Positions 8,758 to 17,300 of a stretch of DNA of 64,000 bases are shown here, piece after piece (the first letter of the stretch is position 1; the number at the start of each line of letters is the position of its first letter). Origin of the DNA: Ensifer sp. IC3342 (GTDB lineage: Bacteria > Pseudomonadota > Alphaproteobacteria > Rhizobiales > Rhizobiaceae). The notes beneath the pieces were generated by a model. That model searched no databases. It saw only the letters and a list, made by a program, of their open reading frames with translations, and was not told the origin of the DNA. Position numbers and translations under genes: made by a program. The stretch covers positions 1-64,000 of the forward strand of contig NZ_JADYVE010000011.1 of NCBI RefSeq assembly GCF_020193655.1. Reading direction: 5' to 3'.

Positions 8758-10026
8758 GTGGCACCGATCGCCGATCCGCGCGCCTTTCTCGAAACGCTGT
8801 TTGCCTCGGCCGTCGCCGCCGCCGATCCTGTCCGCGTCATCGCCTCCAATCTGCCGGAAAGACCGAAGGGGCGGACCGTTGTGGTGGGGGCAGGGAAGGG
8901 CGCTGCGCAAATGGCGCGGGCCTTCGAGGAGGTGTGGCGCGGGCCGCTGAGCGGTGCCGTCGTCACCCGCTACGGTTTCGGCGTTCATTGCGAGCGCATC
9001 GAGGTGCTGGAGGCCGCCCATCCCGTACCGGACGAAAGCGGGCTCCACGCCTCGAAACGCCTTCTCGCCGAGGTTCGCGGGCTGACAAAGGACGATCTGG
9101 TAGTGGCGCTTATCTGCGGCGGCGGCTCCGCGCTCCTGCCTTCGCCGCCGTCCGGCCTATCGTTGCAGGATGAAATCGCCGTCAATCGCACTCTTCTCGC
9201 CTCTGGCGCGCCGATTAGCGCAATGAACTGCGTGCGCAAGCATGTGTCGACGATCAAGGGCGGCAGGCTCGCGGCGGCGGCCTATCCCGCGAAAGTCGTT
9301 TCACTTGTCGTCTCCGACATACCTGGCGACGATCCGGCGCTGGTCGCCTCCGGCCCGACGATCGCCGACGGGAGCACGCGCGGGGACGCCTTGAAGATCG
9401 TCGAGCGTTACGGGCTGTCGCTGCCGGAGAAGGTCATTGAGAGGCTTGCGACAGATGCTGCCGACGCGCCTGACCCGTCCGATCCAAGGTTTGCCCGAAA
9501 CGAGGTACGCCTGATCGCCTCGGCCGCCGTCTCGCTGGAGGCCGCAGCCGCGCGCGCCCGCGAAGCCGGGATCGAGGCGATCATCCTTTCCGACGCGATC
9601 GAAGGCGAAGCGCGCGAAGTCGGGCGTGTCCATGCCGCGATCGCACGCGAAGTGGCTCAGCGCAGCCGCCCGTTCTCGAAGCCGGTCGTCGTCCTCTCGG
9701 GTGGCGAGACGACCGTGACGATCAAGGGGAAGGGCAGGGGCGGCCGCAACGGCGAATTCCTCCTGTCACTGGCGCTCGGCATAGACGGTATTCATGGCGT
9801 CTCGGCACTTGCTGCCGATACGGATGGGATCGACGGCTCGGAGGACAATGCCGGCGCCTTCGCCGACAGCACGACGATTGCCCGGCTTCGCGGGCAGCGG
9901 CTGGACCCGACGGCACTGCTTCACTGCAACGACAGCTGGACGGCTTTCGATGCACTCGGCGATATCTTCACGCCGGGACCGACGGGGACCAATGTCAACG
10001 ATTTCAGAGCGATCCTCGTGCAGTAG
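8758..10026 (+). CDS. Glycerate 2-kinase (DUF4147/MOFRL, TtuD-type)
   Basis: A 422-residue kinase that phosphorylates D-glycerate, probably to 2-phosphoglycerate, feeding the glyoxylate route into lower glycolysis. The N-terminal DUF4147 domain has VVVGAGKGAAQMA and ALICGGGSALLP. The C-terminal MOFRL domain has VVLSGGETTVTIKGKGRGGRNGEFLLSLA and ALAADTDGIDGSEDNAGAF. I chose GTG at 8758 because CAGGGAG lies 7 nt upstream and the homologous region starts there; the frame stays open to 8662, but that extension looks non-coding. Last gene of the gcl operon. Confidence 0.92.
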   Translation: MAPIADPRAFLETLFASAVAAADPVRVIASNLPERPKGRTVVVGAGKGAAQMARAFEEVWRGPLSGAVVTRYGFGVHCERIEVLEAAHPVPDESGLHASKRLLAEVRGLTKDDLVVALICGGGSALLPSPPSGLSLQDEIAVNRTLLASGAPISAMNCVRKHVSTIKGGRLAAAAYPAKVVSLVVSDIPGDDPALVASGPTIADGSTRGDALKIVERYGLSLPEKVIERLATDAADAPDPSDPRFARNEVRLIASAAVSLEAAAARAREAGIEAIILSDAIEGEAREVGRVHAAIAREVAQRSRPFSKPVVVLSGGETTVTIKGKGRGGRNGEFLLSLALGIDGIHGVSALAADTDGIDGSEDNAGAFADSTTIARLRGQRLDPTALLHCNDSWTAFDALGDIFTPGPTGTNVNDFRAILVQ

Positions 10027-10036
10027 TTGGCGCCGC

Positions 10037-10063
10037 CTCGGCGGCCGCTGAGCCGCCGCCGAG
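10037..10063. terminator. GC-rich hairpin after glycerate kinase
   Basis: CTCGGCGGC and GCCGCCGAG form a perfect 9-bp stem between the converging glycerate kinase and Hsp20 genes. There is no T-run, so it is a hairpin barrier more than a classic intrinsic terminator. Confidence 0.5.
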
Positions 10064-10084
10064 CCTGGCGGGCGCTACCGGCGT

Positions 10085-10600
10085 TTATTCGGCGGCGCTA
10101 ATCGCAATGCGTTTGGACTTGCTCTGGCTCTGCTCCGTTTTCGGAAGCGTGACGCTCAGCACGCCGTTCTTGAATGTCGCTTTCACCTCGCTTTCGTTAA
10201 TGTCGTATGTGAGCGGAATACGCCGCTCGAAACGGCCGTAGTAGCGTTCGGAGAACTGCTTTTCCTTGTCCTCGCTCTCGGCGCGCTTTTCGCCGCGCAG
10301 CGTCAGGACGCCCTCGGAGAAGGACAGCTCGATATCCTTTTCTTCGAGCCCGGGCAGCTCCGCGGTGACCTTGATCTCGTTATCACGGTCGGTGACTTCG
10401 ACATTAGGCCAACCGAAGCCGAAGCCCGGCTGGTTCGAAAACGCAAACGGCATGCGTTGATCGAAATTGCGGAAGACGTCGTCGAACAGGCGGTTCATTT
10501 CCCGGTGAAGCATCAGGAATGGATTGCGGTCGACATCGCGATAGGATGTCGGCACGGGGTCATGAGCGCGGCCCCATGGAATGAGATCACGTACGTTCAT
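10085..10600 (-). CDS. Small heat-shock protein, Hsp20/alpha-crystallin family
   Basis: A 171-residue ATP-independent holdase. The alpha-crystallin domain covers about residues 62-165, with EVTDRDNEIKVTAELPGLEE at its start and the closing pattern FKNGVLSVTLPKTEQ containing the conserved G-V-L. The N-terminus (FLMLHREMNRLFDDVFRNF) is typical of this class. A good AAGGAG lies 6 nt before the ATG. It is downstream of a second hsp20 gene with a 92-bp gap that holds a strong hairpin, so the two may be cotranscribed. Confidence 0.94.
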   Translation of the reverse strand: MNVRDLIPWGRAHDPVPTSYRDVDRNPFLMLHREMNRLFDDVFRNFDQRMPFAFSNQPGFGFGWPNVEVTDRDNEIKVTAELPGLEEKDIELSFSEGVLTLRGEKRAESEDKEKQFSERYYGRFERRIPLTYDINESEVKATFKNGVLSVTLPKTEQSQSKSKRIAISAAE

Positions 10601-10620
10601 TGTCAGCTCCTTTTTCTTTT

Positions 10621-10664
10621 ATCGCCGTCCGCCGAAGCGGCGGCAGTTGCCGGCCTTCGGCGAT
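10621..10664 (-). promoter_or_regulatory. Structured leader between the two hsp20 genes
   Basis: Read on the minus strand, an outer stem ATCGCCG/CGGCGAT encloses a perfect inner hairpin CCGCCG-CTT-CGGCGG. It ends about 14 nt before the AAGGAG of the downstream hsp20 gene. It could be a partial terminator, an RNA processing site or a translational control element. It does not pair with the ribosome binding site, so it is not an obvious thermosensor. Confidence 0.45.
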
Positions 10665-10692
10665 TTTCGGCATATGCGGTTGCCCTGCACGC

Positions 10693-11172
10693 CTAGGCGG
10701 CCTGCTTGCCACTTTCGGCCCGCTCGTGGTGCTCGAGCGGGGGCAGCGCCTTTGCCTGTTGAATCTCGATCCGGCGTGGCTTCATCTGCTCGGGCAACTC
10801 ACGGACGAGATCGATGGCCAGCAGGCCATTGGCGAGATTGGCACCTGTGACCGTCACATAGTCAGCCAGCTGGAAGCGGCGATCGAAATTGCGGCCAGCA
10901 ATACCGCGATAGATATAGTCAGCCTTGTCCTCGCCGGCTTTTTCGCCGCGAACGACAAGCAGGTGCGGTTCATGCGTGACGGTTATCTCGTCCGGCGCGA
11001 AGCCGGCCACTGACATGGTGATGCGATAATGGTTATCGTCGACGCGGAGGATGTCGTAGGGCGGCCAATTATCGGTTGGTGCCAGACGGCTCGCTGTGTC
11101 AAGCAGGTCGAAAACGTGGTCAAATCCCACGCTTGACCGGGACAGGGGCGAAAAGTCGAGTGTTGTTCTCAT
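10693..11172 (-). CDS. Small heat-shock protein, Hsp20 family (HspD-like)
   Basis: A 159-residue Hsp20. The N-terminus MRTTLDFSPLSRSSVGFDHV matches the IbpA/HspD class known in rhizobia. The alpha-crystallin domain starts near PYDILRVDDNHYRITMSVAG and includes HEPHLLVVRGEK and LANGLLAIDLVRELPE. Of two nearby ATGs I chose the one at 11172, because AGGAGG lies 8 nt upstream of it but only 2 nt from the ATG at 11178. The mRNA in front of the start can fold over the ribosome binding site, as rhizobial heat-shock thermosensors do. Divergent from the DUF982 gene. Confidence 0.92.
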   Translation of the reverse strand: MRTTLDFSPLSRSSVGFDHVFDLLDTASRLAPTDNWPPYDILRVDDNHYRITMSVAGFAPDEITVTHEPHLLVVRGEKAGEDKADYIYRGIAGRNFDRRFQLADYVTVTGANLANGLLAIDLVRELPEQMKPRRIEIQQAKALPPLEHHERAESGKQAA

Positions 11173-11178
11173 AGCCAT

Positions 11179-11203
11179 ATCCTCCTTGAGCAACATGGAC
11201 GAT
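11179..11203 (-). promoter_or_regulatory. Possible RNA thermometer covering the hspD-like ribosome binding site
   Basis: On the minus strand ATCGTCC (11203-11197) can pair with GGAGGAT (11185-11179), which contains the Shine-Dalgarno, leaving an 11-nt loop and one central G-G mismatch. A second upstream tract, TGCTCCT, can also pair with AGGAGGA through a G-G opposition. ROSE elements, known to control rhizobial small heat-shock genes, mask the ribosome site with a stem containing a G-G pair. The fold was drawn by hand. Confidence 0.45.
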
Positions 11204-11463
11204 GAGGAGCAGCGTCGAAGAGGACGATGCCCCTCGACTGCGAACCCCGAAAAGGCGGCCCGCAATTGCGATTTAGTGACTTCGGCAGCGGTTTCAAGGG
11301 GTAGTGCGAGCCCGCGGCCGGGTGATCGGATGGCAAGGAAGGCAATGGGCGCAAGTCTTTGTAATATCCTGAAAAATTTCGTCGCGCGCTCACCTTGATT
11401 TTCCGAAATCGACGCCAATATCTCTCTGCATAGATCCATTGGCGCATGCGAAAGGAGGAAGAA

Positions 11464-11769
11464 ATGCTTCTCAATGAGATTCCGTGGACAACTCCCCTCA
11501 CCGTACGCCTTTCAAGTGGCATCAAGCACACCTTCAATTCCGTATACGAAGCCCTGGATTTTCTCGAAAACGAATGGCCGCTGCGCAAGGGCCAGCGTTA
11601 CGAGCGTGCGGTACGCACCTGCCGCGGCGCGCTTAATCGGATGACGCCGGCCGCGATCGCCCGAGAAGCCTTCGTCGCCGCCTGTCTTGAAGCCGGCATG
11701 CCGATTGTGGCGACTGGCCATGCATCGCATCAACAAGCGGGCGACGGCAAAGAAACCCGGCGTGCGTGA
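11464..11769 (+). CDS. DUF982 domain protein
   Basis: A 101-residue protein of the DUF982 family, small proteins numerous in Rhizobiales and of unknown function. Typical segments are VRLSSGIKHTFNSVYEALDFLENEWPLR and a C-terminal half with CRGALNRMTPAAIAREAFVAACLEAG. I chose ATG at 11464, which has GGAGG 6 nt upstream; an earlier in-frame ATG at 11446 has no such site. Divergent from the heat-shock gene, which hints at stress-linked expression, but nothing more supports that. Confidence 0.85.
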   Translation: MLLNEIPWTTPLTVRLSSGIKHTFNSVYEALDFLENEWPLRKGQRYERAVRTCRGALNRMTPAAIAREAFVAACLEAGMPIVATGHASHQQAGDGKETRRA

Positions 11770-11875
11770 GGAAAGGTAAGTGCCGTCCACGGGGCCAAAA
11801 TGGATGATCGGGGGATGGGCGCGAAGGCGTCCGAAAACTGCCGTGCTTAATGTCGTTCAGTGATCCGGAAACGCA

Positions 11876-14323
11876 TTATTCTACAAAAACGCGAACGCTT
11901 GCCGCCCGCCCCATGGCATCAATGACCGTGAGAGTGGAATGGCCGCCGCCATCGGGGAGCCACTGGCTGGTGCGGCGGCGGGTGACATCGGGCAGAGGTC
12001 TGCCATTGGCGAGCCATCGGAACGGGGCGCGACCACCCTGCAGCTTGAGGGTCAGCGGCATCATCGCTTCACCGCTATGCGCCCCAAGTTCCACGCGCGC
12101 GCCTTCCGGCGGAAAGACGATCTGCGGGGCCGGTTCGCGTGCCGATGCCGAAAGCAAGCCGCTCACGGTCATCGAAAACCGCCGCTGGCTGATCGGCAGG
12201 TCGGCCTGGGCAATGCGAACGGCGCCGGCCGGGGCATCCGGCAGTGGCGTGATGGCGATCCCCGATTTGGCGAAGCCTTCGAACAGGATCGGTGCGGCGG
12301 CGCCGTAGCCGGTCAGTCCAGGTACGGCGCCGTTGTCCGGGCGGCCGACCCACACGCCGAGCACGTAGCGGCCGTCGAAGCCGACGGACCAAGCATCGCG
12401 ATAGCCATAGCTGGTACCTGTCTTGTAGGCGATGCCGCGCTGCCTGCTGCCGGCGGGCGGCAATACGTCGGAGAGAATATCGGCGACATGCCAGGCAGCA
12501 ACCGTCGAGAGCAGCGGTTCATCGTCGATCAGGCCCGCCTTGCCCTCGATGCCGTCGCCAAGCCGCACCGGCCAGCCGTGATTGGCAAGGCCTGCGTAAA
12601 GCTGAACGAGGTCACGCAGGGTGATGCCGACACCGCCGAGGCCGATCGCCAGCCCCGGTGCCTCATTCGGCGGCAGCGCAGGCCGTACCTCCGCGCGGCG
12701 GAAGCGCACCATGAGCCGGGCGGGACCGACAGCATCGAGCAGACGGATCGCCGGCACATTGAGGGAGAGCTGCAGCGCCTGCCGGATGCTGACGTCGCCC
12801 TGATAGCTCATGTCGAAGTTGCGCGGGCGGTAGCCGAAGAAATCCGCCGGCCGGTCCTCGATGATGGTTTCCTGGGCGACCAGCCCCTCCTCGAAGGCAA
12901 GTCCGTAGATGAAGGGTTTTAGCGTCGAACCTGGCGATCGCGTGACCCGCGTCATGTCGATCCAGCCGGCGCGGCTTGCGTCGAAGTAATCGGCGGAGCC
13001 GACTTCGCCGACGATCTCGCCACTGCGGACGTCGGCCATCACCATGGCGACGGAGACCCTCGGCCCGAGCTTCGCCGCCCCCTCGCGCGCAACGGCTTCG
13101 AGCCCGCGCTGAATGTCGCGATGCAGCGTCGTATGGTGCCGGAGGATCTTCGGCTCCTTACGAAGCGCCAATTCGGCGAGATGTGCCGCATGGGCCGGAA
13201 GCGAAAGGCGCCGCGTCGGTATGGCAGCCAACGCCGCCCGTTCCGCTTCGCCTTCACCGATCACCTGGGAGACAGCTGCGCGGCCGAGGACTCGTTTGCG
13301 GGCGGCTTCGGCGGCGGTGAAATTGCGGTCGGGACGACGCTTTTCCGGCAATTGCGGCAGCGCGACGAGAAGCGCCGCCTCGGCGACCGATAGGCGGCGC
13401 GGTTCCTTGCCGAACCAGGCGAGGCTTGCGGCGCGCACGCCTTCGAGATTGCCGCCATAGGGCGCATGGGTGAGGTAAAGATCGAGGATCTGGTCCTTGC
13501 TGAGGCGACGCTCGATCTGGATGGCGCGAAGGAGTTGCAGGAGTTTAGCAGCCAGCGTGCGCTCCCGGCGCGGTTCGATCAGCCTTGCCACCTGCATCGA
13601 GAGTGTCGATGCGCCGGAAACGATGCGGCCGTTTGTGGCGAACTGCAACGCCGCGCGGCCGAGCGCCAAGGGATCGACTCCGTGATGGTCGCGAAAGCGC
13701 TGGTCCTCATAGGCAATCAACATCTTCAGAAACCGCGGGTCAACATCGTCGACGGTCGTCTTCAGCCGCCACAGACCATCCTTGGTCGCAAAGGCGCGCA
13801 GCAGGCGCCCGTCCTGGTCGAGAACTTCGGCCGAGACGGTGCCTGCCTCGTCGAGCGGTGGCGGAAAGGCCTTGTCCGCCCATTCGAGCGCGAGGGCGGT
13901 GAGCGCGGTTATGACGAGCCCAATGGGCAAGGTGATCAGCAAGGTCGTGTAACGACGCGGAAGGTGTCGGGAGCGACCTGGATTGATCGTACTGGCTTTA
14001 CCCCCCTCTGCCCTGCCGGGCATCTCCCCCACAAGGAGGGAGATCGGCAAAGCGCTGGCTTCTCGCGTCCTATCCTCAACAGAGACCGCATCACCGCCGG
14101 AAGGGGCGGTGTCGTCCGTCGGTTCCCCTGCATGGAAGACATTCGCCTCAGCGTGTGATGCTGCATGAGCCGTCGCGTGCGATGTGGAGGTGGCGCGCGC
14201 CGGTGCCTCCCCAATCTCCCCCCTTGTGGGGGAGATGCCCGGCAGGGCCGAGGGGGGTGACGCCGGGGCGACGCCCTTGCCGTTCATCCCCAGGCCGATC
14301 AGGAGCCTTCGCAGGAAGAACAT
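11876..14323 (-). CDS. pbpC: Penicillin-binding protein 1C (glycosyltransferase/transpeptidase)
   Basis: An 815-residue bifunctional peptidoglycan synthase anchored in the inner membrane. A membrane helix lies near residues 125-147. The GT51 glycosyltransferase domain follows, with AYEDQRFRDHHGVDP and GASTLSMQVARLIEPR. The transpeptidase domain has SPGSTLKPFIYG (SxxK), a later SxN-like SLNVPAIR segment and KTGTSYGYRDAWSVG (KTG). The C-terminal about 100 residues match the PBP1C-specific domain. Residues about 20-115 are odd: two inverted copies of an intergenic repeat are translated here in frame, giving a long cytoplasmic tail. The start is 8 bp after the macroglobulin stop, so the two form an operon. 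Confidence 0.93.
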   Translation of the reverse strand: MFFLRRLLIGLGMNGKGVAPASPPSALPGISPTRGEIGEAPARATSTSHATAHAASHAEANVFHAGEPTDDTAPSGGDAVSVEDRTREASALPISLLVGEMPGRAEGGKASTINPGRSRHLPRRYTTLLITLPIGLVITALTALALEWADKAFPPPLDEAGTVSAEVLDQDGRLLRAFATKDGLWRLKTTVDDVDPRFLKMLIAYEDQRFRDHHGVDPLALGRAALQFATNGRIVSGASTLSMQVARLIEPRRERTLAAKLLQLLRAIQIERRLSKDQILDLYLTHAPYGGNLEGVRAASLAWFGKEPRRLSVAEAALLVALPQLPEKRRPDRNFTAAEAARKRVLGRAAVSQVIGEGEAERAALAAIPTRRLSLPAHAAHLAELALRKEPKILRHHTTLHRDIQRGLEAVAREGAAKLGPRVSVAMVMADVRSGEIVGEVGSADYFDASRAGWIDMTRVTRSPGSTLKPFIYGLAFEEGLVAQETIIEDRPADFFGYRPRNFDMSYQGDVSIRQALQLSLNVPAIRLLDAVGPARLMVRFRRAEVRPALPPNEAPGLAIGLGGVGITLRDLVQLYAGLANHGWPVRLGDGIEGKAGLIDDEPLLSTVAAWHVADILSDVLPPAGSRQRGIAYKTGTSYGYRDAWSVGFDGRYVLGVWVGRPDNGAVPGLTGYGAAAPILFEGFAKSGIAITPLPDAPAGAVRIAQADLPISQRRFSMTVSGLLSASAREPAPQIVFPPEGARVELGAHSGEAMMPLTLKLQGGRAPFRWLANGRPLPDVTRRRTSQWLPDGGGHSTLTVIDAMGRAASVRVFVE
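14001..14052. repeat. Inverted repeat unit A inside pbpC
   Basis: It contains CTGCCCTGCCGGGCATCTCC followed by CCCACAAGGAGGGAGATCGG. It is the inverse of the unit at 14211-14263. This is a widespread rhizobial intergenic repeat type, here lying within the reading frame of pbpC. Confidence 0.75.
14211..14263. repeat. Inverted repeat unit B inside pbpC
   Basis: It contains CCCCTTGTGGGGGAGATGCC followed by CGGCAGGGCCGAGGGGGGTG, the inverse of unit A at 14001-14052. The two units and the 158 bp between them encode most of the unusual N-terminal tail of PbpC. Confidence 0.75.
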
Positions 14324-14331
14324 TGCGCGTA

Positions 14332-17300
14332 CTACTGGGCTGCCAGCACCTCCATGCGCCCGGTCGCGGTGCGCGCCGAGAATTGCGGCCGGTACATGTC
14401 CTCGACGCTTGCGGCCGGATGGTCATAGGTCCCGGGGGTTACCGCGCGCACCACGTAGGCAAGTGTCATCTCCCGGTTGTCGCCGGTCGACCGATCGAAG
14501 GCCGCCACGAAGCGATCGCTGCGGAACTCGGTATGGGCGGCCTGCACCTCGCCGATCCATTCGAAGTTCGTGAGCTGCGCGCTGTCGACAAGGCTCGGAT
14601 TGTCTATCTCGAAACCGGCCGGCAACAGATCGGTGATCAGCACGCGCGACGGCCAGTCGTTGCTTTCGGTAACCTTGAGCACCACGACATAACGCTCGTT
14701 CTGCCGCGCTTCGCTGACATTGGCCTCGGCGCCGTCGAGCGTGTAGTAGGTGCGCTCGATCGTGAAGCCATCACCGCTGGCCGACAACGGCTGAGCCGGG
14801 GCGGCGACGGTCGTCACCACGGCGGAGACCGCGTCGGTGCCGTTGTTGCGGATGACGATCGGGTGCTCGATGAGGGCATCCCCGGTGATGCGAGCGGCGT
14901 AGCTGCCAGTGCGCGCCGCGCCGTTGATGTCGAGCTTCATATCCTCGTCGCCGCCTTGGATCGCACGCGCGGCAAGCAGCATCCAGGTCTGTTCCTGCGT
15001 GCTCGTATACTTCGCCTGTTGCCACTCCCGCGCGACGATCTTGGAAAGCTCCGGAATGATCGCCGGAACTGGACGGCTTTCGGCCGCGAGTGCCAGCACC
15101 GCGGCATCGTCGCGCAGCGACGAGCCGTAGTCGGACCGGGCAAGGCTGACTTTGACGAGACCGGAACTGGTGGACATGTTCAAGGACGCCGCGAAGATGT
15201 CCTGCGAGCGCACGGCATCGCCGTAGAGCGCCAGCGCCGCGGCGATATGCGCCTTGGCGAGCGGCGTGGGGAAATCGTCAAGCATCGTGTCGGCGTAATA
15301 GCGGAGGTCGCTGATCGCCGCCTTGCGATTGCGGGCGAGCACATAGAGCGCATAGGCGATCTCGTTGCCGCGATCCTTGACGTTGGTCTCGTAGCTTAGC
15401 CCGTTCTGAAGATTCTCGAGCGCCTGCACCATCGCCTGTTCGGGCACGTCGAATTTCTGTTCGCGCGCACGCGTCAGGAAATCGCTCACATAGGCGTCGA
15501 GCCAGAGATCGCCGGAGCCGGGGCTCCAAAGGCCAAAGCTGCCCGCGGAGGACTGATAGGCAAGCACCTGGTAGATCGCCTCCTGCACCCGCTTCTGCAC
15601 GCCTTCGTCGTCGGCAAGTCCCGATTGCTTGGCAAGCTCGCTGAGATAGAGCAGCGGTAGGGCGCGGCTCGTCGTCTGCTCCGCGCATCCATAGGGATAG
15701 CGGTCGAGCGTCATCAGGAGCGCCGGAATATCGAAGGCGGCCGAGCGTGTGACGTTGAGACTGACGGACGCGCCCTGCAGCAAACTGTCGGCAAGCAGTT
15801 GATCGTCCACTGTCAGGCTGCTGCCGGCGGCGATATTGACCACTTGTCTTTGGGTGACTGGCAATGCGGCCGGACGGACCGGAAGGTTCAACGCCTGCTC
15901 GATCGACAAGCCGGAAGCGTTGGAAAGTGCCACGGTGACGAGCCCGTTTCCGGGATATTGGCCCGTCAGCGGCAGCGTCACGGCGGTCTTGCCGCCGGCG
16001 TCGAGATGCACGGTTTCGGCTGCGCCGGTCTGCTCCGCCGTCACAGGCCCGTTTGTCGTCACCTGCAATTGATAGTCACCGGCCGGTGCATCCGTGTTGG
16101 CGATGTCGAGCCTCAGTTCGGCGCGGTCTCCCGGGGCCAGGAACTTCGGAAGGCTTGCGGTCACCACGACCGGATCGCGGATCACGACGTCCTTGGCCGC
16201 ATGGCCGACACCCGCTTTCGTCCAGGTAACGGCCATGACCCGCGCCGTGCCGTTGAACTGCGGAATATCGAAGCTGACCTTCGCCTCGCCGTCCCCGTCG
16301 AGCTTCACCGGCCCCGAGAAGAAGGCAACCAGCTTCTCGGTCGGCGGGCTGCCTTGCAGCGGCATTTGCCCGCCGTCGCCGCCGGTGCGCAACCGGCCAG
16401 TGGCGCCGAGCGAGCCGTCGATCAAGCGTCCGTAGAGGTCGCGGATTTCGAGGCCGAGCTGCCTTTGGCCAAAGTACCAGCCGTCGGGATCGGGCGCCTC
16501 GTAGCGCGTGAGGTTCAGAATGCCGACGTCGACGGCGGCGATTGTGACATAAGCGTCCTCGTTCGCGCCCGCGCCGCGCACCTTGAGGTTGATGTCGAGG
16601 GGCTGGCGCGGCTGCATCTTCTCTGGCGCGTCGAGCGTGACCGCGAGCTTGCGTCCCGCCGGATCGACGGCGAGCCACTTGATGCCGATCGCGCGCATCG
16701 GCATCCGGCTCTCCTGGGCATCTCCGGGGCGGTAAAGCGTCGCGGTGACATAGGCCCCGCCGCCCCACTCGGCGGTGACCGGCAATTCCAACTCGCCGCC
16801 CGCCTCGGCGATGGTCGCCGTCTTCGTCGTAATCAGGCTTTCCGTGCCGACCGTGACCAGTAATTCGCCTGCAAAACGCGGTGAGACCTTGAGTCTCGCA
16901 GTCTCGCCGATCGCGTAGCTCTCCTTGTCGAGCGCGATCTCGAGTCCGTCCGGCGTTTCAGTTGAGGTCGCTTCGACATACCAGCCGGCGTCGAACTCCA
17001 CGCTGGAGGCAGGACCGTCGATCGCAGCCGTTTCGATCTCGATGCGGTAGCGGCCCCAGCCGACCGGCACGGCGATCTCGGCACCGTCTGCGGCCACGTC
17101 GACCGTGCCGTTCGCCACCTGTTTCGTGGAGATGACCGGCTCGTATTTCCAGGCGCTCCCGTCCCGATACCATTGGTAATTGCGTTCGACGCTGATCAGC
17201 TTCCAGAGCAAGCCGGGCATCGGTATTTTCGCGCCGTCCTCCCCGACCGCAATCACGTGGAACTGCCCGACGGAGTTTTCGGCAAGATCTCCGGAAAATT

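Noticed and set aside
14155..15399. A 414-residue plus-strand frame opposite the macroglobulin 3' end
   Set aside because: Shadow of the macroglobulin gene; composition is typical of antisense frames in GC-rich DNA.
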